Positions 10,568-20,168 of a DNA stretch of 64,000 bases are shown one piece after another. This DNA comes from Dyella monticola (GTDB lineage Bacteria > Pseudomonadota > Gammaproteobacteria > Xanthomonadales > Rhodanobacteraceae), in assembly GCF_003363155.1 (NCBI RefSeq), contig NZ_QRBE01000003.1, positions 1-64,000 of the forward strand, given 5' to 3'. The position numbers and the translations under genes are program-made. How positions within the stretch are numbered: position 1 is the stretch's first letter; the number at the start of each line of letters is the position of its first letter. Below the pieces are notes generated by a model. That model saw only the letters and a program-made list of their open reading frames with translations, ran no database searches and was not told where the DNA came from.

Positions 10568-11682
10568 TGATCGATACTCTGCGCATCCGCTTTCACCGTT
10601 TTTTCCGCCGGTTGTGGACGCGTCCTCGCATCGACCTGCCATTGGCGTTCGCCTTGCTCGTTCTATGTGGTGTGGGGCTGGTTACGCTCTACAGCGCCGG
10701 CGACAGCAATCTTTCGCTAGTGATCGGACAGGCAGCGCGCTTTGTGCTCGGCGCGCTTTTCATCCTGGTGATGTCGCGCATTCCACCGTCGGCCCTACGC
10801 AATTGGACCCCTTGGCTTTACATCGGCAGCGTGATGCTGCTGCTCGTGGTGGCCGTGCTGGGCGAAGGCCGCGGCGCAGATCGCTGGCTGAATCTGGGCA
10901 TCATGCGCTTCCAGCCGTCTGAGCTGATGAAGCTGACGATGCCGATGATGGTGGCCTGGTACCTGCATCCGCGCCAGTTGCCGCCGCGCTGGAAGGACAT
11001 CGTGGTGGTGGGCGTGATGATTGGTATTCCCGCCGCGCTGATTGCCCACCAGCCCGATCTTGGCACTGCTCTGCTGGTGTCGGCGGCCGGTGGCTTTGCG
11101 CTGTTCCTGTCGGGTATGGCGTGGTGGCGCATCGGTCTGTTGCTCGCTGGTGCGGCTGGCATGGTGCCGATCGCTTGGCACTTCATGCATCAGTATCAGC
11201 GCGATCGCATCCTCACCATGCTCAATCCGGAGTCCGATCCACTCGGCAACGGCTGGCACATCATTCAATCGCAGATCGCAGTGGGTTCGGGCGGTATCTT
11301 CGGCAAAGGCTTCGAGCAGAGCACGCAATCGCGCCTGGACTTCCTGCCTGAACACACCACCGATTTCATCTTCGCCGTGTTTTGCGAGGAATTCGGCTTG
11401 ATCGGGGTATGCGCCATCCTGGTGCTGTACGCGTTCATCATCGGCCGCTGTCTGTGGATTGCAATGGAGGCCAAGGATACGTATTCACGCCTGCTCGCCG
11501 GCGCTATCGGCATGAGCTTCTTCGTGTACGTGTTCGTCAATGGCGGCATGGTGGCCGGTCTCTTGCCCGTGGTGGGCGTGCCGATGCCGATGGTGAGCTA
11601 CGGCGGCACCTCGGCGGTCTCGCTGCTAGTGGGCTTTGGTGTGCTGATGTCGATTCATGCCAATCGCAAAGTGCATGATTGA
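10564..11682 (+). CDS. rodA: Peptidoglycan glycosyltransferase RodA (SEDS family)
   Basis: 372 residues with about ten membrane helices. RodA polymerises lipid II into glycan strands in complex with PBP2. SEDS signatures are present: GRGADRWLNLG, HQPDLGTALL, LPEHTTDFIFAVFCEEFG (containing the conserved catalytic Asp) and VPMPMVSYGGTSAV near the C-terminus. The start is the ATG at 10564, which overlaps the PBP2 stop as ATGA; the frame stays open far upstream inside mrdA, but that part is not coding. The product would begin Met-Met because a second ATG follows at once. Confidence 0.96.
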   Translation: MMIDTLRIRFHRFFRRLWTRPRIDLPLAFALLVLCGVGLVTLYSAGDSNLSLVIGQAARFVLGALFILVMSRIPPSALRNWTPWLYIGSVMLLLVVAVLGEGRGADRWLNLGIMRFQPSELMKLTMPMMVAWYLHPRQLPPRWKDIVVVGVMIGIPAALIAHQPDLGTALLVSAAGGFALFLSGMAWWRIGLLLAGAAGMVPIAWHFMHQYQRDRILTMLNPESDPLGNGWHIIQSQIAVGSGGIFGKGFEQSTQSRLDFLPEHTTDFIFAVFCEEFGLIGVCAILVLYAFIIGRCLWIAMEAKDTYSRLLAGAIGMSFFVYVFVNGGMVAGLLPVVGVPMPMVSYGGTSAVSLLVGFGVLMSIHANRKVHD

Positions 11683-11727
11683 GGTCGTTCCGGCGTGTTC
11701 TTGCCGGGCAACCCCATTCCGCGTTGC

Positions 11728-11875
11728 CGTCATTCCGGCGACGGCCGAGGCGCTTTACAACGGCGAAGCTGGTCCATCCCGTTTTAATCAACCATGCGAA
11801 GCACACAAAATCCATTGGTGCTGAGTGCTTCGCACGACGTATTTGCACTGGATTCCGGCCTTCACCGGAATGACG
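11728..11875. repeat. Pair of REP-like palindromic elements, inverted
   Basis: CGTCATTCCGGCGACGG at 11728 and its inverted counterpart ATTCCGGCCTTCACCGGAAT at 11852-11871 face each other between rodA and mltB. Related copies occur at 19848 and 47740. The core is CATTCCGGCGAAGGCCG, a common form of extragenic palindrome in this group. Confidence 0.7.
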
Positions 11876-11937
11876 ATGAGGCAATTCCGTGCGCTCTGAA
11901 AAGACGCATGACGCAAGGAAAAAACAGGCGAGCAAAA

Positions 11938-12954
11938 ATGCGCACGCATGCTAACCTCCACCGCATGAAGGGAAAAATCGCTTTTGCACTCGCAGCGCTA
12001 TGTTTCGCGATGCCCATTGCAGCCTGGGCCGACCATCCCGGTCAGGCGCAACTGGTCGCCGAAGTGGCGAAAGATACCGGCAAGGATCCCGCCGTGCTGA
12101 ACGCGCTGCTCGATGGCGCAAAACGGCAACAGAGCATTATCGATGCTATGAACCGCCCGGCCGAAGCCAAGCCGTGGAGTGAGTATCGCCAGATCTTCCT
12201 CACGTCCAATCGCATCGACGCAGGCGTGAGGTTCTATCGCGATAACGAAGCATTGCTGCAGCGGATCGGCGCGAAGTATGGCGTCGCGCCGGAGTACATC
12301 GTCGCTATTCTCGGCGTGGAAACCTTCTACGGGCGCAACACCGGCAAGTACAAGGTGCTCGATGCACTGGTGACGCTGGGTTTGTATTACCCGCCGCGCG
12401 CGGCGTTTTTCCGCGATCAGCTCAAGACCCTGCTGGAACTGCCGGAAAACCAGCTCGCCGGCCCGCTCGATTCGTTGACCGGTTCCTACGCCGGTGCGCA
12501 AGGCTGGGGGCAATTCATGCCCGGCAGCATCCGCGATTACGCGGTCGATGAAGATGGCGATGGCCGTATCGACCTGCAGAACTCACTACCCGACATCATC
12601 GGCAGCGTGGCCAATTACTTCGCCAAGCACGGCTGGGTCACGGGCGGCCCGGTCGCAGCGCGCGCGCAGCCTGACGCGGCGGCGAAGCCGTTGATGGTGA
12701 AGGATGCCCAGCCGCAGTGGACGGTCGAACAACTGCAGGCGTGGGGTTATGCGCCGCTGCAGCACCTGGATCCGGGTGCGCAGAGCAGCCTGCAGACGTT
12801 GCAGGGCGAGAACGGTCCGGAATACTGGTTCACCTTCAAGAATTTTCAGGTGATCACCACCTACAACCGCAGCGCGATGTACGCGATGGCCGTCAACCAG
12901 CTCGCTCAGGCGATCATCGAAGTGGTGCACGCGCAGGAGGCGAGCGCGCCTTGA
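11938..12954 (+). CDS. mltB: Lytic murein transglycosylase B
   Basis: 338 residues. Cleaves the MurNAc-GlcNAc bond of peptidoglycan with formation of 1,6-anhydroMurNAc. The family motif with the catalytic Glu is VAILGVETFYGRNTG (about residues 119-133), followed by GSYAGAQGWGQFMPGS, which matches MltB-type SLT domains. The hydrophobic stretch near the N-terminus ending AAWA-DHP is a signal peptide of the Sec type, without a lipobox Cys. The start at 11938 is preferred, though an ATG at 11965 (MKGKIAFAL...) gives a more standard signal peptide. It is the first gene of mltB-rlpA-dacC. Its stop overlaps the likely TTG start of rlpA. Confidence 0.93.
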   Translation: MRTHANLHRMKGKIAFALAALCFAMPIAAWADHPGQAQLVAEVAKDTGKDPAVLNALLDGAKRQQSIIDAMNRPAEAKPWSEYRQIFLTSNRIDAGVRFYRDNEALLQRIGAKYGVAPEYIVAILGVETFYGRNTGKYKVLDALVTLGLYYPPRAAFFRDQLKTLLELPENQLAGPLDSLTGSYAGAQGWGQFMPGSIRDYAVDEDGDGRIDLQNSLPDIIGSVANYFAKHGWVTGGPVAARAQPDAAAKPLMVKDAQPQWTVEQLQAWGYAPLQHLDPGAQSSLQTLQGENGPEYWFTFKNFQVITTYNRSAMYAMAVNQLAQAIIEVVHAQEASAP

Positions 12955-13874
12955 TCAAGACGCTTTGGCGCCTATGTTGCCTGCTCGCGATCATGCTGCT
13001 GCTGGTCGGCTGCGGCGGTCGCCGCAGCACGCGTCCATCTTCGTCATCCGCCGGCGGCGGATCGTATGGATACGGCTCCGCGTCCGGCGGTGTCTACGAC
13101 GATACCAGCAAGCCGCAAGGCAGCCGTTATCGCGACGGCAGCGATAGCATCCCCAATGGCCCGCCCCCGGATGTGGACAGCCTGCCCGAGCCCGTGCCCA
13201 AGGTGGAGCCGCACTCGCTCTATGGCAACAAATCGCCCTACACCGTGCTCGGCCATACCTACACCGTGCTGCCCAGTGCGAGCGGCTACGACGAGCGCGG
13301 TATCGCCTCTTTCTACGGCAGCAAATTTCATGGCTACAAGACCTCGAATCTCGAGGACTACGACATGTACAAGTTCACCGCTGCCAGCACGGTGCTGCCG
13401 CTGCCCAGCTATGCGCGTGTGACGAACCTGCAAAACGGCAAGAGCGTGATCGTGCGCGTAAACGATCGCGGTCCCTTTCACGCGGATCGCATCATCGATC
13501 TGTCTTACGCCGCCGCGGTGAAGATTGGCGTCTGGCCCAAGGGCACCGGACTGGTGGAAGTGCAGGGCATCGACCCCTCTGCCCCTCCGGCGGCGGAGGC
13601 ACCCTCCCCGCCCATTGTCAGCGCTACGCCCGCACATCCGCCCACTATTTACCTGCAAGTGGGCGCATTCTCCGATCCGGCCAACGCCGAACGCGTGGCC
13701 GCGCAATTGCGTGTTGCGAATTTCGCTCCGGTGCAGGTGTCAGACGCCACGATTGGCGGCCGACTCGTGCACCGCGTGCGCGTGGGCCCGCTGTCAGATG
13801 TGGACAGCGCGGACCAGGTCAGCGCCAAGATCGAACAAATGGGTCTGCCGCAGCCGCAGGTCGCGATAGACTGA
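12951..13874 (+). CDS. rlpA: Septal ring lytic transglycosylase / lipoprotein RlpA
   Basis: 307 residues. The likely start is a TTG overlapping the mltB stop (TTGA), because it gives a complete lipoprotein signal ending in the lipobox LLLVGC; the next ATG at 12993 would remove most of it. A Ser/Gly-rich linker is followed by the double-psi beta-barrel domain (about 115-200; ERGIASFYGSKFHGYKTSN, and VIVRVNDRGPFHADRIIDLS with the catalytic Asp region). A C-terminal SPOR domain (about 230-305; IYLQVGAFSDPANAERVA) binds denuded septal glycan. RlpA cleaves stem-less glycan strands in outer-membrane-anchored form. Confidence 0.92.
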   Translation: MIKTLWRLCCLLAIMLLLVGCGGRRSTRPSSSSAGGGSYGYGSASGGVYDDTSKPQGSRYRDGSDSIPNGPPPDVDSLPEPVPKVEPHSLYGNKSPYTVLGHTYTVLPSASGYDERGIASFYGSKFHGYKTSNLEDYDMYKFTAASTVLPLPSYARVTNLQNGKSVIVRVNDRGPFHADRIIDLSYAAAVKIGVWPKGTGLVEVQGIDPSAPPAAEAPSPPIVSATPAHPPTIYLQVGAFSDPANAERVAAQLRVANFAPVQVSDATIGGRLVHRVRVGPLSDVDSADQVSAKIEQMGLPQPQVAID

Positions 13875-13930
13875 GCACTTTTATCGAAGTAGGCGCCGCG
13901 CGCGCCGAGCATTGACGGATTAATCCCACC

Positions 13931-15160
13931 ATGAACCTGTTCCGCCGCCCCTTGCACATTCTTGCTGCCGCCGCGCTGGTGTTTGGCACCAGCGCCATCG
14001 CCCAGCAAACGCCTCCCAAGCCCGTACCCAATCCGCCGCCAGCGCCAGCCGCCGTGGCAGTACCGGTACCGCCGCCGCCGGATGTGGACGCCAAGACCTG
14101 GGTGCTGATGGATTACGCCACCGGCCAGATCCTCGCGGCGAAAGACCCTGACGAGCGTGTGGTACCCGCCTCGATCACCAAGGTGATGACCGATTACGTG
14201 GTCTCGGCGCAGATCGCCTCGGGGAAGATTCACCTCACCGACCCGGTGACGATCAGCGAGCATGCCTGGCGCGCCGGTGGCGCGGGCACGGACGGCTCCA
14301 CCAGCTTTCTCAAGCTCAACAGCCAGGTGCCGTTGAAGGATCTGCTGTACGGCATGATCATCCAGTCCGGCAATGACGCGGCCATCGCGCTTGCCGAGCA
14401 CACGGCGGGTTCGGAGGACACCTTCGCGAACCTGATGAACGCCTACGCCAAACAGCTGGGCATGGTGAACACGCACTTCGCCAATGCGTCCGGCTATCCG
14501 GTCGATAACCACTACACCACGGCGCATGACATCGCCATCCTCACCCGCGCGCTGATCCATGATTACCCCGATGACTACGCCATCTCGGCGATCAAGGAAT
14601 TCGAGTGGAACGGCATCAAGCAGGGCAACCGCAACACCTTGCTGTGGCGTGACCCCAGCGTGGACGGCGTGAAGACCGGCCACACCGCCGAGGCAGGCTT
14701 CTGCCTGGATGCGTCGGCCAAGCACGGCGACCAGCGCATGATTGCCATCGTGATGGGTTCCAGCAGCGAAAAAGGGCGCGCGGACGCGGCCATGGCGCTG
14801 CTCAACTATGGTTTCCGCTTTTTCGAAACCCACAAGCTGTATGAAGCCGGCAAGGCACTGACCTCGCCGCGCCTGTGGAAGGGCGAGGATGACCAGATTC
14901 CGCTCGGCGTCACGCAGGACGTGCTGGTGACCGTGAAGACCGGTGATTATGAAAAGCTCAAGGCCACGATGGACATTCCGTCCACGTTGATTGCGCCCTT
15001 CAAGAAGGGACAGCAAGTTGGCACGCTGCACATTGCCCAGGACGGCCAGACCGTCATGGATGTGCCGCTGGTTGCACTCAATGACGCGCCGCAGGGCGGC
15101 TTCTTCAAGCGCCTGTGGGACACGATCCTGTTGTGGTTCCACGGTAGCGGCAAAAAGTAA
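13931..15160 (+). CDS. dacC: D-alanyl-D-alanine carboxypeptidase (PBP5/6 family)
   Basis: 409 residues. Removes the terminal D-Ala from pentapeptide stems in the periplasm. An N-terminal signal peptide ends around FGTSAIAQ and is followed by a Pro-rich linker. The catalytic SxxK is SITK (about residue 80), SGN is in IQSGNDAAIAL and KTG is in DGVKTGHTAEAGFC. A C-terminal beta-domain (about 300-385) and the amphipathic anchor helix (FFKRLWDTILLWFHG) are present, so the protein is complete. It follows rlpA by 56 bases. Confidence 0.94.
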   Translation: MNLFRRPLHILAAAALVFGTSAIAQQTPPKPVPNPPPAPAAVAVPVPPPPDVDAKTWVLMDYATGQILAAKDPDERVVPASITKVMTDYVVSAQIASGKIHLTDPVTISEHAWRAGGAGTDGSTSFLKLNSQVPLKDLLYGMIIQSGNDAAIALAEHTAGSEDTFANLMNAYAKQLGMVNTHFANASGYPVDNHYTTAHDIAILTRALIHDYPDDYAISAIKEFEWNGIKQGNRNTLLWRDPSVDGVKTGHTAEAGFCLDASAKHGDQRMIAIVMGSSSEKGRADAAMALLNYGFRFFETHKLYEAGKALTSPRLWKGEDDQIPLGVTQDVLVTVKTGDYEKLKATMDIPSTLIAPFKKGQQVGTLHIAQDGQTVMDVPLVALNDAPQGGFFKRLWDTILLWFHGSGKK

Positions 15161-15167
15161 CCGCACG

Positions 15168-15295
15168 CTCCCTCCTCTGCGTGCAGTAGGGGAGGGTTGG
15201 GATGGGGGTGAAGCCCTCAGCTCGCGGCGAGTGCAGTTTGCGTGGCAAGCTCGTACAACCCCACCCCAGCCTCCCTGCCAGGCAGGGGGGCGCAG
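15168..15295. repeat. Dispersed GC-rich mosaic repeat, copy 1
   Basis: Module order: a 'CTCC...GTGCAGTAGGGGAGGGTTGGG' block, a 'GTGAAGCCCTCA' spacer, then a 'CCCCACCCC...CTCCCTGCC' block roughly complementary to the first. The same modules recur at 19951, 23511 and 26160. This copy lies between dacC and ybeD. Confidence 0.8.
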
Positions 15296-15329
15296 TTTCG
15301 CGACATGTTGAGTTTTACGGAGGCGCCCC

Positions 15330-15620
15330 ATGAAAGATCTGACCCGCATCCAGGCGCAGCAGGAAGGCCAGGGTTTCCAGTTTCCCGGCGAGTTCGAGAT
15401 CACCGCGATGGGCAATGCCAGCGCGGACCTCAAAGCCCGCGTGCCGCAGATACTGGAAGGCATCGGCCTGCACGTGCTGCATGAGACGGTGAAGCATCGC
15501 CACTCGCGCGAAGGCAATTTCCTATCCGTCACCGTCAGCTTCCGCTGCGACACACGCGAGCACTATGACCAGGCACACGCGGCACTGCGAGCGGATCCCG
15601 ATATCCGGTACACGCTGTAA
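15330..15620 (+). CDS. ybeD: YbeD family protein (DUF493)
   Basis: 96 residues, small alpha/beta protein. It carries family features FPGEFEITAMGNA and VTVSFRCDTREHYDQAHAAL, with the usual C-terminus DPDIRYTL. Function is not settled; the fold resembles small regulatory ACT-like domains, and it sits between dacC and lipB in many gammaproteobacteria, as here. A good ribosome binding site (GGAGG) precedes the ATG. Confidence 0.93.
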   Translation: MKDLTRIQAQQEGQGFQFPGEFEITAMGNASADLKARVPQILEGIGLHVLHETVKHRHSREGNFLSVTVSFRCDTREHYDQAHAALRADPDIRYTL

Positions 15621-15775
15621 CACAGCGGTTTACCGCTCTCGGCTGCAATGGTTGTTTTCTCGTCGCCCCGGTGACGGCCGGAGCCCGGGGTCGGTAGTGA
15701 AATGGGTCTTTACTCACTTGCAAGCCTCCGCCTTCGGCCACAGATTTGGCTGCACTCTCCGCAGGTTCGCGATCC

Positions 15776-16444
15776 ATGCCCCTTCCCCTGAAAATCCGCC
15801 GCCTGGGTCGCCAGCCCTATGAACCCGTGTGGCGGGCGATGAGCGCGTTCACCGACAACCGCACGGCGTCTACCACGGACGAGCTGTGGGTGCTGGAGCA
15901 CGATCCGGTATTCACCTTGGGCCAGGCCGGCAAGATGGAACACGTGCTGGCGCCGGGGGATATCCCGGTCGTGCCGGTGGATCGCGGCGGGCAGGTCACC
16001 TATCACGGCCCCGGCCAGATCGTTGCCTATCCGTTAATCGACCTGCGCCGCGTGGGCGTGAGCGTGCGCGACCTGGTGCACGGGATCGAGCAGGCCCTCA
16101 TCGATACGTTGGCGAACTGGAACATCGAGGCCGTGCGCCGCGAGGGCGCTCCAGGCGTCTACGTGGCGGACGCCAAGGTGGCAGCCCTGGGGCTGCGTGT
16201 GCGGCGTGGCTGCAGCTTTCACGGGCTGGCCTTCAATGTGAACATGAGCCTGGAACCCTTCCATCGCATTAATCCTTGCGGTTACAAAGGTCTGGCGGTC
16301 ACGCAGGTGCTAGACTTAGGCGGTCCGTCGCGGCTGTCGGATGTCGAGGATGTGCTGATCGGCGAGCTCTGCCGGCAGTTCGGCTTCGAACCTGAACCGG
16401 CTGCTCCCGTGATCCCCGAACTCCCCGCTCGCATGGCGGTCTGA
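15776..16444 (+). CDS. lipB: Octanoyltransferase LipB
   Basis: 222 residues. Transfers octanoyl from acyl-ACP to the lipoyl domains of 2-oxoacid dehydrogenases and the glycine cleavage H protein, the first step of lipoate synthesis. Catalytic Lys is in [11 protein letters not shown] and catalytic Cys in INPCGYKG. The substrate-pocket motif [13 protein letters not shown] is present. The ATG at 15776 is chosen over a TTG at 15746 because [11 protein letters not shown] matches the family's usual beginning. It is followed eight bases later by lipA. Confidence 0.95.
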   Translation: MPLPLKIRRLGRQPYEPVWRAMSAFTDNRTASTTDELWVLEHDPVFTLGQAGKMEHVLAPGDIPVVPVDRGGQVTYHGPGQIVAYPLIDLRRVGVSVRDLVHGIEQALIDTLANWNIEAVRREGAPGVYVADAKVAALGLRVRRGCSFHGLAFNVNMSLEPFHRINPCGYKGLAVTQVLDLGGPSRLSDVEDVLIGELCRQFGFEPEPAAPVIPELPARMAV

Positions 16445-16452
16445 GCTATTTC

Positions 16453-17460
16453 ATGAGCGATAACAGCGCATCATCCATCAAGGCTATTCCGATCAGCGTC
16501 GTCAGTGGCGCACCCGCCGAGAAGCAACTGGGTGGCGAAAAGATCGCGCTCAATCGCGCGGGCTTCGACACCAGCGTTCCCACTTTGCGCAAGCCGAGCT
16601 GGATTCGCGTGCGCCTGCCGCAAGGCAACGCCGTGCAGCAACTGAAAGCGCGCCTGCGTGAAAACGCGCTGGTGACGGTGTGCGAAGAAGCCTCCTGCCC
16701 GAACATCCACGAATGTTTCAGCAAGGGCACCGCCACCTTCATGATCCTGGGCGATGTGTGCACACGCCGCTGCTCGTTCTGCGACGTTGCGCATGGCCGT
16801 CCGGCTGCTCCCGATCCGCTGGAGCCGGCGCGCCTGGCCGACACGATCCGCGACATGCGCTTGAAGTACGTGGTAATCACTTCGGTCGATCGCGACGATC
16901 TGCGCGACGGCGGCGCCGAACACTTCGCTGCATGCATCCGCGCCGTGCGTCACGCCAATCCCACCACGCGCATCGAAATTCTCACGCCCGATTTCCGCGG
17001 CAAGGGGCGCATGGAACGTGCGCTGGAAGTGCTGAAGGATTTCCCGCCGGACGTGTTCAACCACAATCTTGAAACCGTGCCGCACCTGTATCGCGAAGTG
17101 CGTCCGGGCGCCGATTACCAGTGGTCGCTGGATCTGCTCAAGCGCTTCAAGGCGCAGCATCCGGACGTGCCCACCAAATCCGGCATCATGCTGGGTTTGG
17201 GCGAAACCTACGAGCAGGTGATCGAAACGCTGTGCGATCTGCGTGCGCATGACGTGGAAATGGTCACCATCGGCCAATACCTGCAGCCCACGCCGCATCA
17301 TCATCCGGTGGTGCGCTATTGGACGCCGGATGAATTCGAATCGCTGCGCATCGCAGGCGAAGCCATGGGCTTTCATCACGTTGCCTCCGGCCCCCTTGTC
17401 CGTTCTTCCTATCACGCCGACCAGCAGGCTCACGCAGCTGGCGTCACCGAGCACGCCTGA
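16453..17460 (+). CDS. lipA: Lipoyl synthase LipA
   Basis: 335-residue radical SAM enzyme that inserts two sulfurs into protein-bound octanoyl chains. The auxiliary [4Fe-4S] cluster is held by [12 protein letters not shown] (about residues 76-87) and the SAM cluster by CTRRCSFC (about 102-109). The C-terminal SSYHAD holds the conserved Ser ligand region. It is co-transcribed with lipB. The next gene (prc) starts ten bases after its stop. Confidence 0.97.
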   Translation: MSDNSASSIKAIPISVVSGAPAEKQLGGEKIALNRAGFDTSVPTLRKPSWIRVRLPQGNAVQQLKARLRENALVTVCEEASCPNIHECFSKGTATFMILGDVCTRRCSFCDVAHGRPAAPDPLEPARLADTIRDMRLKYVVITSVDRDDLRDGGAEHFAACIRAVRHANPTTRIEILTPDFRGKGRMERALEVLKDFPPDVFNHNLETVPHLYREVRPGADYQWSLDLLKRFKAQHPDVPTKSGIMLGLGETYEQVIETLCDLRAHDVEMVTIGQYLQPTPHHHPVVRYWTPDEFESLRIAGEAMGFHHVASGPLVRSSYHADQQAHAAGVTEHA

Positions 17461-17470
17461 AGAGAAACCC

Positions 17471-19792
17471 ATGACCTTTCGCTTTCGTCCCTTGCTCGCT
17501 CTGCTGTTTGCCGTTGGCGTAAGCGCCTCGGCGTTTGCGCAATCGGCCGCCGATCTCGGCGCCACCACACCGCGCAAATACTCCCAGCTGCCGCTGCAGC
17601 CCACCAACGATGAAGCGGATGCGGCGCTGATCTCCGCGCATCTGCTCACGCGCTTCCACTACGACGCGCAGCCGCTCGACGATGCGATGTCGGAGAAGAT
17701 CTACAGCATGTACTTCAAGCTGCTGGACGGTGAGAAGGTCTTCTTCACGCAGCAGGACATGGCGAATTTCTCCAGCAAGTACAAGGACAAGTTCGACGAC
17801 GCGATCTGGAACAAAGATCTTTCCGGTCCGTTCGACATCTTCAACCAGTACATCCTGCGCGTCATCGACCGCATGAACTACGCGCGGGGCCTGCTCAAGC
17901 AAGGCTTCGACTTCACTACCAACGACACCTACACCATCGATCGCAAGAAGGCCGATTGGCCCAAGGACAAGACCGAGCTGGACAAGCTGTGGCGCGAGCG
18001 CACCATGAACGACTGGTTGCGCCTGAAGCTCGCCGGCAAGACCGACGACGACATCCGCAAGACGCTGGACAAGCGCTACAGCAACTACATCGACCGCATG
18101 AAGCAGCTCGATAGCCAGGATGCGTTCCAGACCTTCATGACGGCGTACACGAATTGCACCGACCCCCATACCGACTACATGGGTCCGCGTGCGGCGGAGA
18201 ACTTCGACATCAGCATGAAGCTGTCGCTGGAGGGCATCGGCGCCGTGCTGCAGCAGCGCGACGATTACACCGTCATCCGCGAGCTCGTGCCCGGTAGCCC
18301 GGCGATCAAGTCCGGCAAGCTGCATGTGGGCGACTACGTGCTGGGCGTGGGCCAGGGCGACGCCGGCAGCATTCAGGACGTGGTCGGCTGGCGCATTGAC
18401 GATGTGGTCAACCTCATCCGTGGCAAGAAAGACACCACGGTTCGCCTGGAAATCGTTCCCGGCGACCAGGGCACCGATGGCAAGCATGAAATGGTCTCGC
18501 TGGTGCGCAAGAAGGTCACCATCGAAGAGCAGTCTGCCAAGAAGAAGGTCATCCAGATCACCGAAGGCGGCGTCACGCGCAAGATCGGCGTGATCGAGCT
18601 GCCGATGTTCTATTCCGACTTCGGCGCGCGCAGCGAAGGCGACAAGGACTTCAAGAGCGCCACTCGCGATGTCGCCAAGTTGCTGGGCGAACTGAAAGCC
18701 GAAGGCGTGCAGGGCGTGGTGGTGGATCTGCGCAACAACGGCGGCGGTTCGCTGTACGAAGCGAACGAACTCACCGGCCTGTTCATCGACAAGGGCCCAA
18801 CGGTCCAGGTGCGCAAGGCGAACGGCCAGGTGGAAGTGCAGGGCGACGACGACCCTGGGATGGCCTGGAGCGGCCCGCTCGCCGTGCTGGTCAACCGCGG
18901 TACCGCCTCGGCGTCGGAGATTTTCTCCGCCGCAATCCAGGATTACGGCCGTGGTGTGATCATCGGCACGCCGACCTTCGGCAAGGGCACCGTGCAAACG
19001 CTCATTGATCTGAACCGCTTCGCCTCCGATTCGGATACCAAGTCCGACTACGGCGCGCTGAAGATGACCATCCAGGAGTTCTTCCGCATCAATGGCGGTT
19101 CCACGCAGTTGCGCGGCGTCACGCCGGATATCCAGTATCCGAACAACGACGACGACAAGGATTACGGCGAATCCACCTACGACAACGCGTTGCCGTGGAC
19201 GCAGATCGCGCCCGCCGATTACAAGCCGGTCGCCGATATGAAGGCCTATCTGCCGCAGCTCGAACAGTTGCACGACGCGCGCGTGGCCAAGTCGCCGGCC
19301 TGGCAGCTCATGCTGGACGAGTTGAACCAGTACAAGAAGCTGGCCGACCGTACGACCATCTCGCTCAACTACGATCAGCGCGAGGCCGAACGCAAGCAGC
19401 TCGATGCCGTCCAGGCGGAATTCCGCACGCGGCACAAGGCGATCGACGGCAACACTACTGATATCGACGATGAAAGCCAGCTTGACGACGGTCTCAACCC
19501 GAGCGAGCGCAGCCTCAAATCCGAGATCCAGGAACAGGAAGAAGCCAAGAACGCGCCCGATCCGGAACTGCAGGAAACCGCGCACGTCCTGTTCGACGCA
19601 GTCGGCCTGATCGATGCCAACCCCAAACTGGCGATGGAAGTGCTGCCGTACGGTGGCAAGCAAGGCGACACGGCTTCGGTTGCTTCGACAAACGCCGCTG
19701 TTTCGCTGCCAACGCCGATGGCCGAACCGGGTGCATCGTCCTCACCCGCGCAGCAGCAGCCGGCACCTGCGTCATCGAGTGGTGGCAAGTAG
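17471..19792 (+). CDS. prc: Carboxy-terminal processing (tail-specific) protease, Prc/CtpA type
   Basis: 773 residues, S41 family periplasmic protease. A signal peptide ends at about residue 23 (ASAFAQ). An N-terminal helical domain, a PDZ domain (about 250-345; GAVLQQRDDYTVIRELVPGSPA) and the catalytic domain follow. The catalytic Ser is in GTASASEIFSAAI and the general-base Lys in FGKGTVQT. A C-terminal DUF3340-type helical domain ends in a low-complexity Pro/Ser tail. The long Prc form trims penicillin-binding proteins and degrades lytic enzymes in E. coli, which fits the cell-wall genes upstream. Start: ATG at 17471, just after lipA; the frame is open further upstream inside lipA but that is not coding. 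Confidence 0.94.
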   Translation: MTFRFRPLLALLFAVGVSASAFAQSAADLGATTPRKYSQLPLQPTNDEADAALISAHLLTRFHYDAQPLDDAMSEKIYSMYFKLLDGEKVFFTQQDMANFSSKYKDKFDDAIWNKDLSGPFDIFNQYILRVIDRMNYARGLLKQGFDFTTNDTYTIDRKKADWPKDKTELDKLWRERTMNDWLRLKLAGKTDDDIRKTLDKRYSNYIDRMKQLDSQDAFQTFMTAYTNCTDPHTDYMGPRAAENFDISMKLSLEGIGAVLQQRDDYTVIRELVPGSPAIKSGKLHVGDYVLGVGQGDAGSIQDVVGWRIDDVVNLIRGKKDTTVRLEIVPGDQGTDGKHEMVSLVRKKVTIEEQSAKKKVIQITEGGVTRKIGVIELPMFYSDFGARSEGDKDFKSATRDVAKLLGELKAEGVQGVVVDLRNNGGGSLYEANELTGLFIDKGPTVQVRKANGQVEVQGDDDPGMAWSGPLAVLVNRGTASASEIFSAAIQDYGRGVIIGTPTFGKGTVQTLIDLNRFASDSDTKSDYGALKMTIQEFFRINGGSTQLRGVTPDIQYPNNDDDKDYGESTYDNALPWTQIAPADYKPVADMKAYLPQLEQLHDARVAKSPAWQLMLDELNQYKKLADRTTISLNYDQREAERKQLDAVQAEFRTRHKAIDGNTTDIDDESQLDDGLNPSERSLKSEIQEQEEAKNAPDPELQETAHVLFDAVGLIDANPKLAMEVLPYGGKQGDTASVASTNAAVSLPTPMAEPGASSSPAQQQPAPASSSGGK

Positions 19793-19812
19793 GGCGGCGC
19801 ACCGTCAGGATC

Positions 19813-19844
19813 AAAAAAAGCAGCGCTTAGGCGCTGCTTTTTTT
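19813..19844 (+). terminator. Rho-independent terminator after prc
   Basis: AGCAGCGC / GCGCTGCT stem with a 4-base loop TTAG, preceded by an A-run and followed by a run of seven T. It lies 20 bases past the prc stop and ends the long plus-strand run that began at mltB. Confidence 0.92.
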
Positions 19845-19847
19845 ATG

Positions 19848-19875
19848 CGGCATTCCGGCGAAGGCCGCAATCCCG
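19848..19875. repeat. REP-like element
   Basis: CGGCATTCCGGCGAAGGCCG followed by CAATCCCG, same family as the elements at 11728 and 47740. It directly follows the prc terminator. Confidence 0.6.
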
Positions 19876-19950
19876 TTTGAATACGCCGTGGCCCGCGTGC
19901 GGCATCCGCAAGTGCGAAAGCGGCGCAGTGCTACGAGCTTGCCGTGATTG

Positions 19951-20153
19951 CTCCCTCCCTTGCGTGCAGGGGGCAGGTCTATGCAAGGGGAGGTAGCACG
20001 CGATGCGATCATCGACACGCGATGCCGCTTCCTCCCCTACGTGCAGTAGGGGAGGGTTGGGTTGGGGTGAGGTCCCCACTCTCGCGGTGAACGTGTGCCT
20101 GCGACAAGCGCGTGCAACCCCACCCCGGCCCTCCCCTGCAAGCAGGAGAGGAG
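19951..20153. repeat. Dispersed GC-rich mosaic repeat, copy 2
   Basis: Contains the block order CTCCCTCC..., 'ATGCAAGGGGAGGTAGCACG', 'GATGCCGCTTCCTCCCC', 'GTGCAGTAGGGGAGGGTTGG', a CTCTCGCGGTGAACGTGTG spacer and a final CCCCACCCCGGCCCTCCCC block. It fills most of the gap between prc and the M1 peptidase gene on the other strand. No gene is seen in 19793-20168. Confidence 0.82.
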
Positions 20154-20168
20154 GCACGTGTCGACGGG

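Noticed and set aside
13649-15553. 634-residue open frame on the minus strand opposite rlpA and dacC
   Set aside because: Shadow of two well-identified plus-strand genes; it even crosses the intergenic repeat.
17444-19663. 739-residue open frame on the minus strand opposite prc
   Set aside because: Shadow of the protease gene; composition is His/Val/Arg-rich without any domain.
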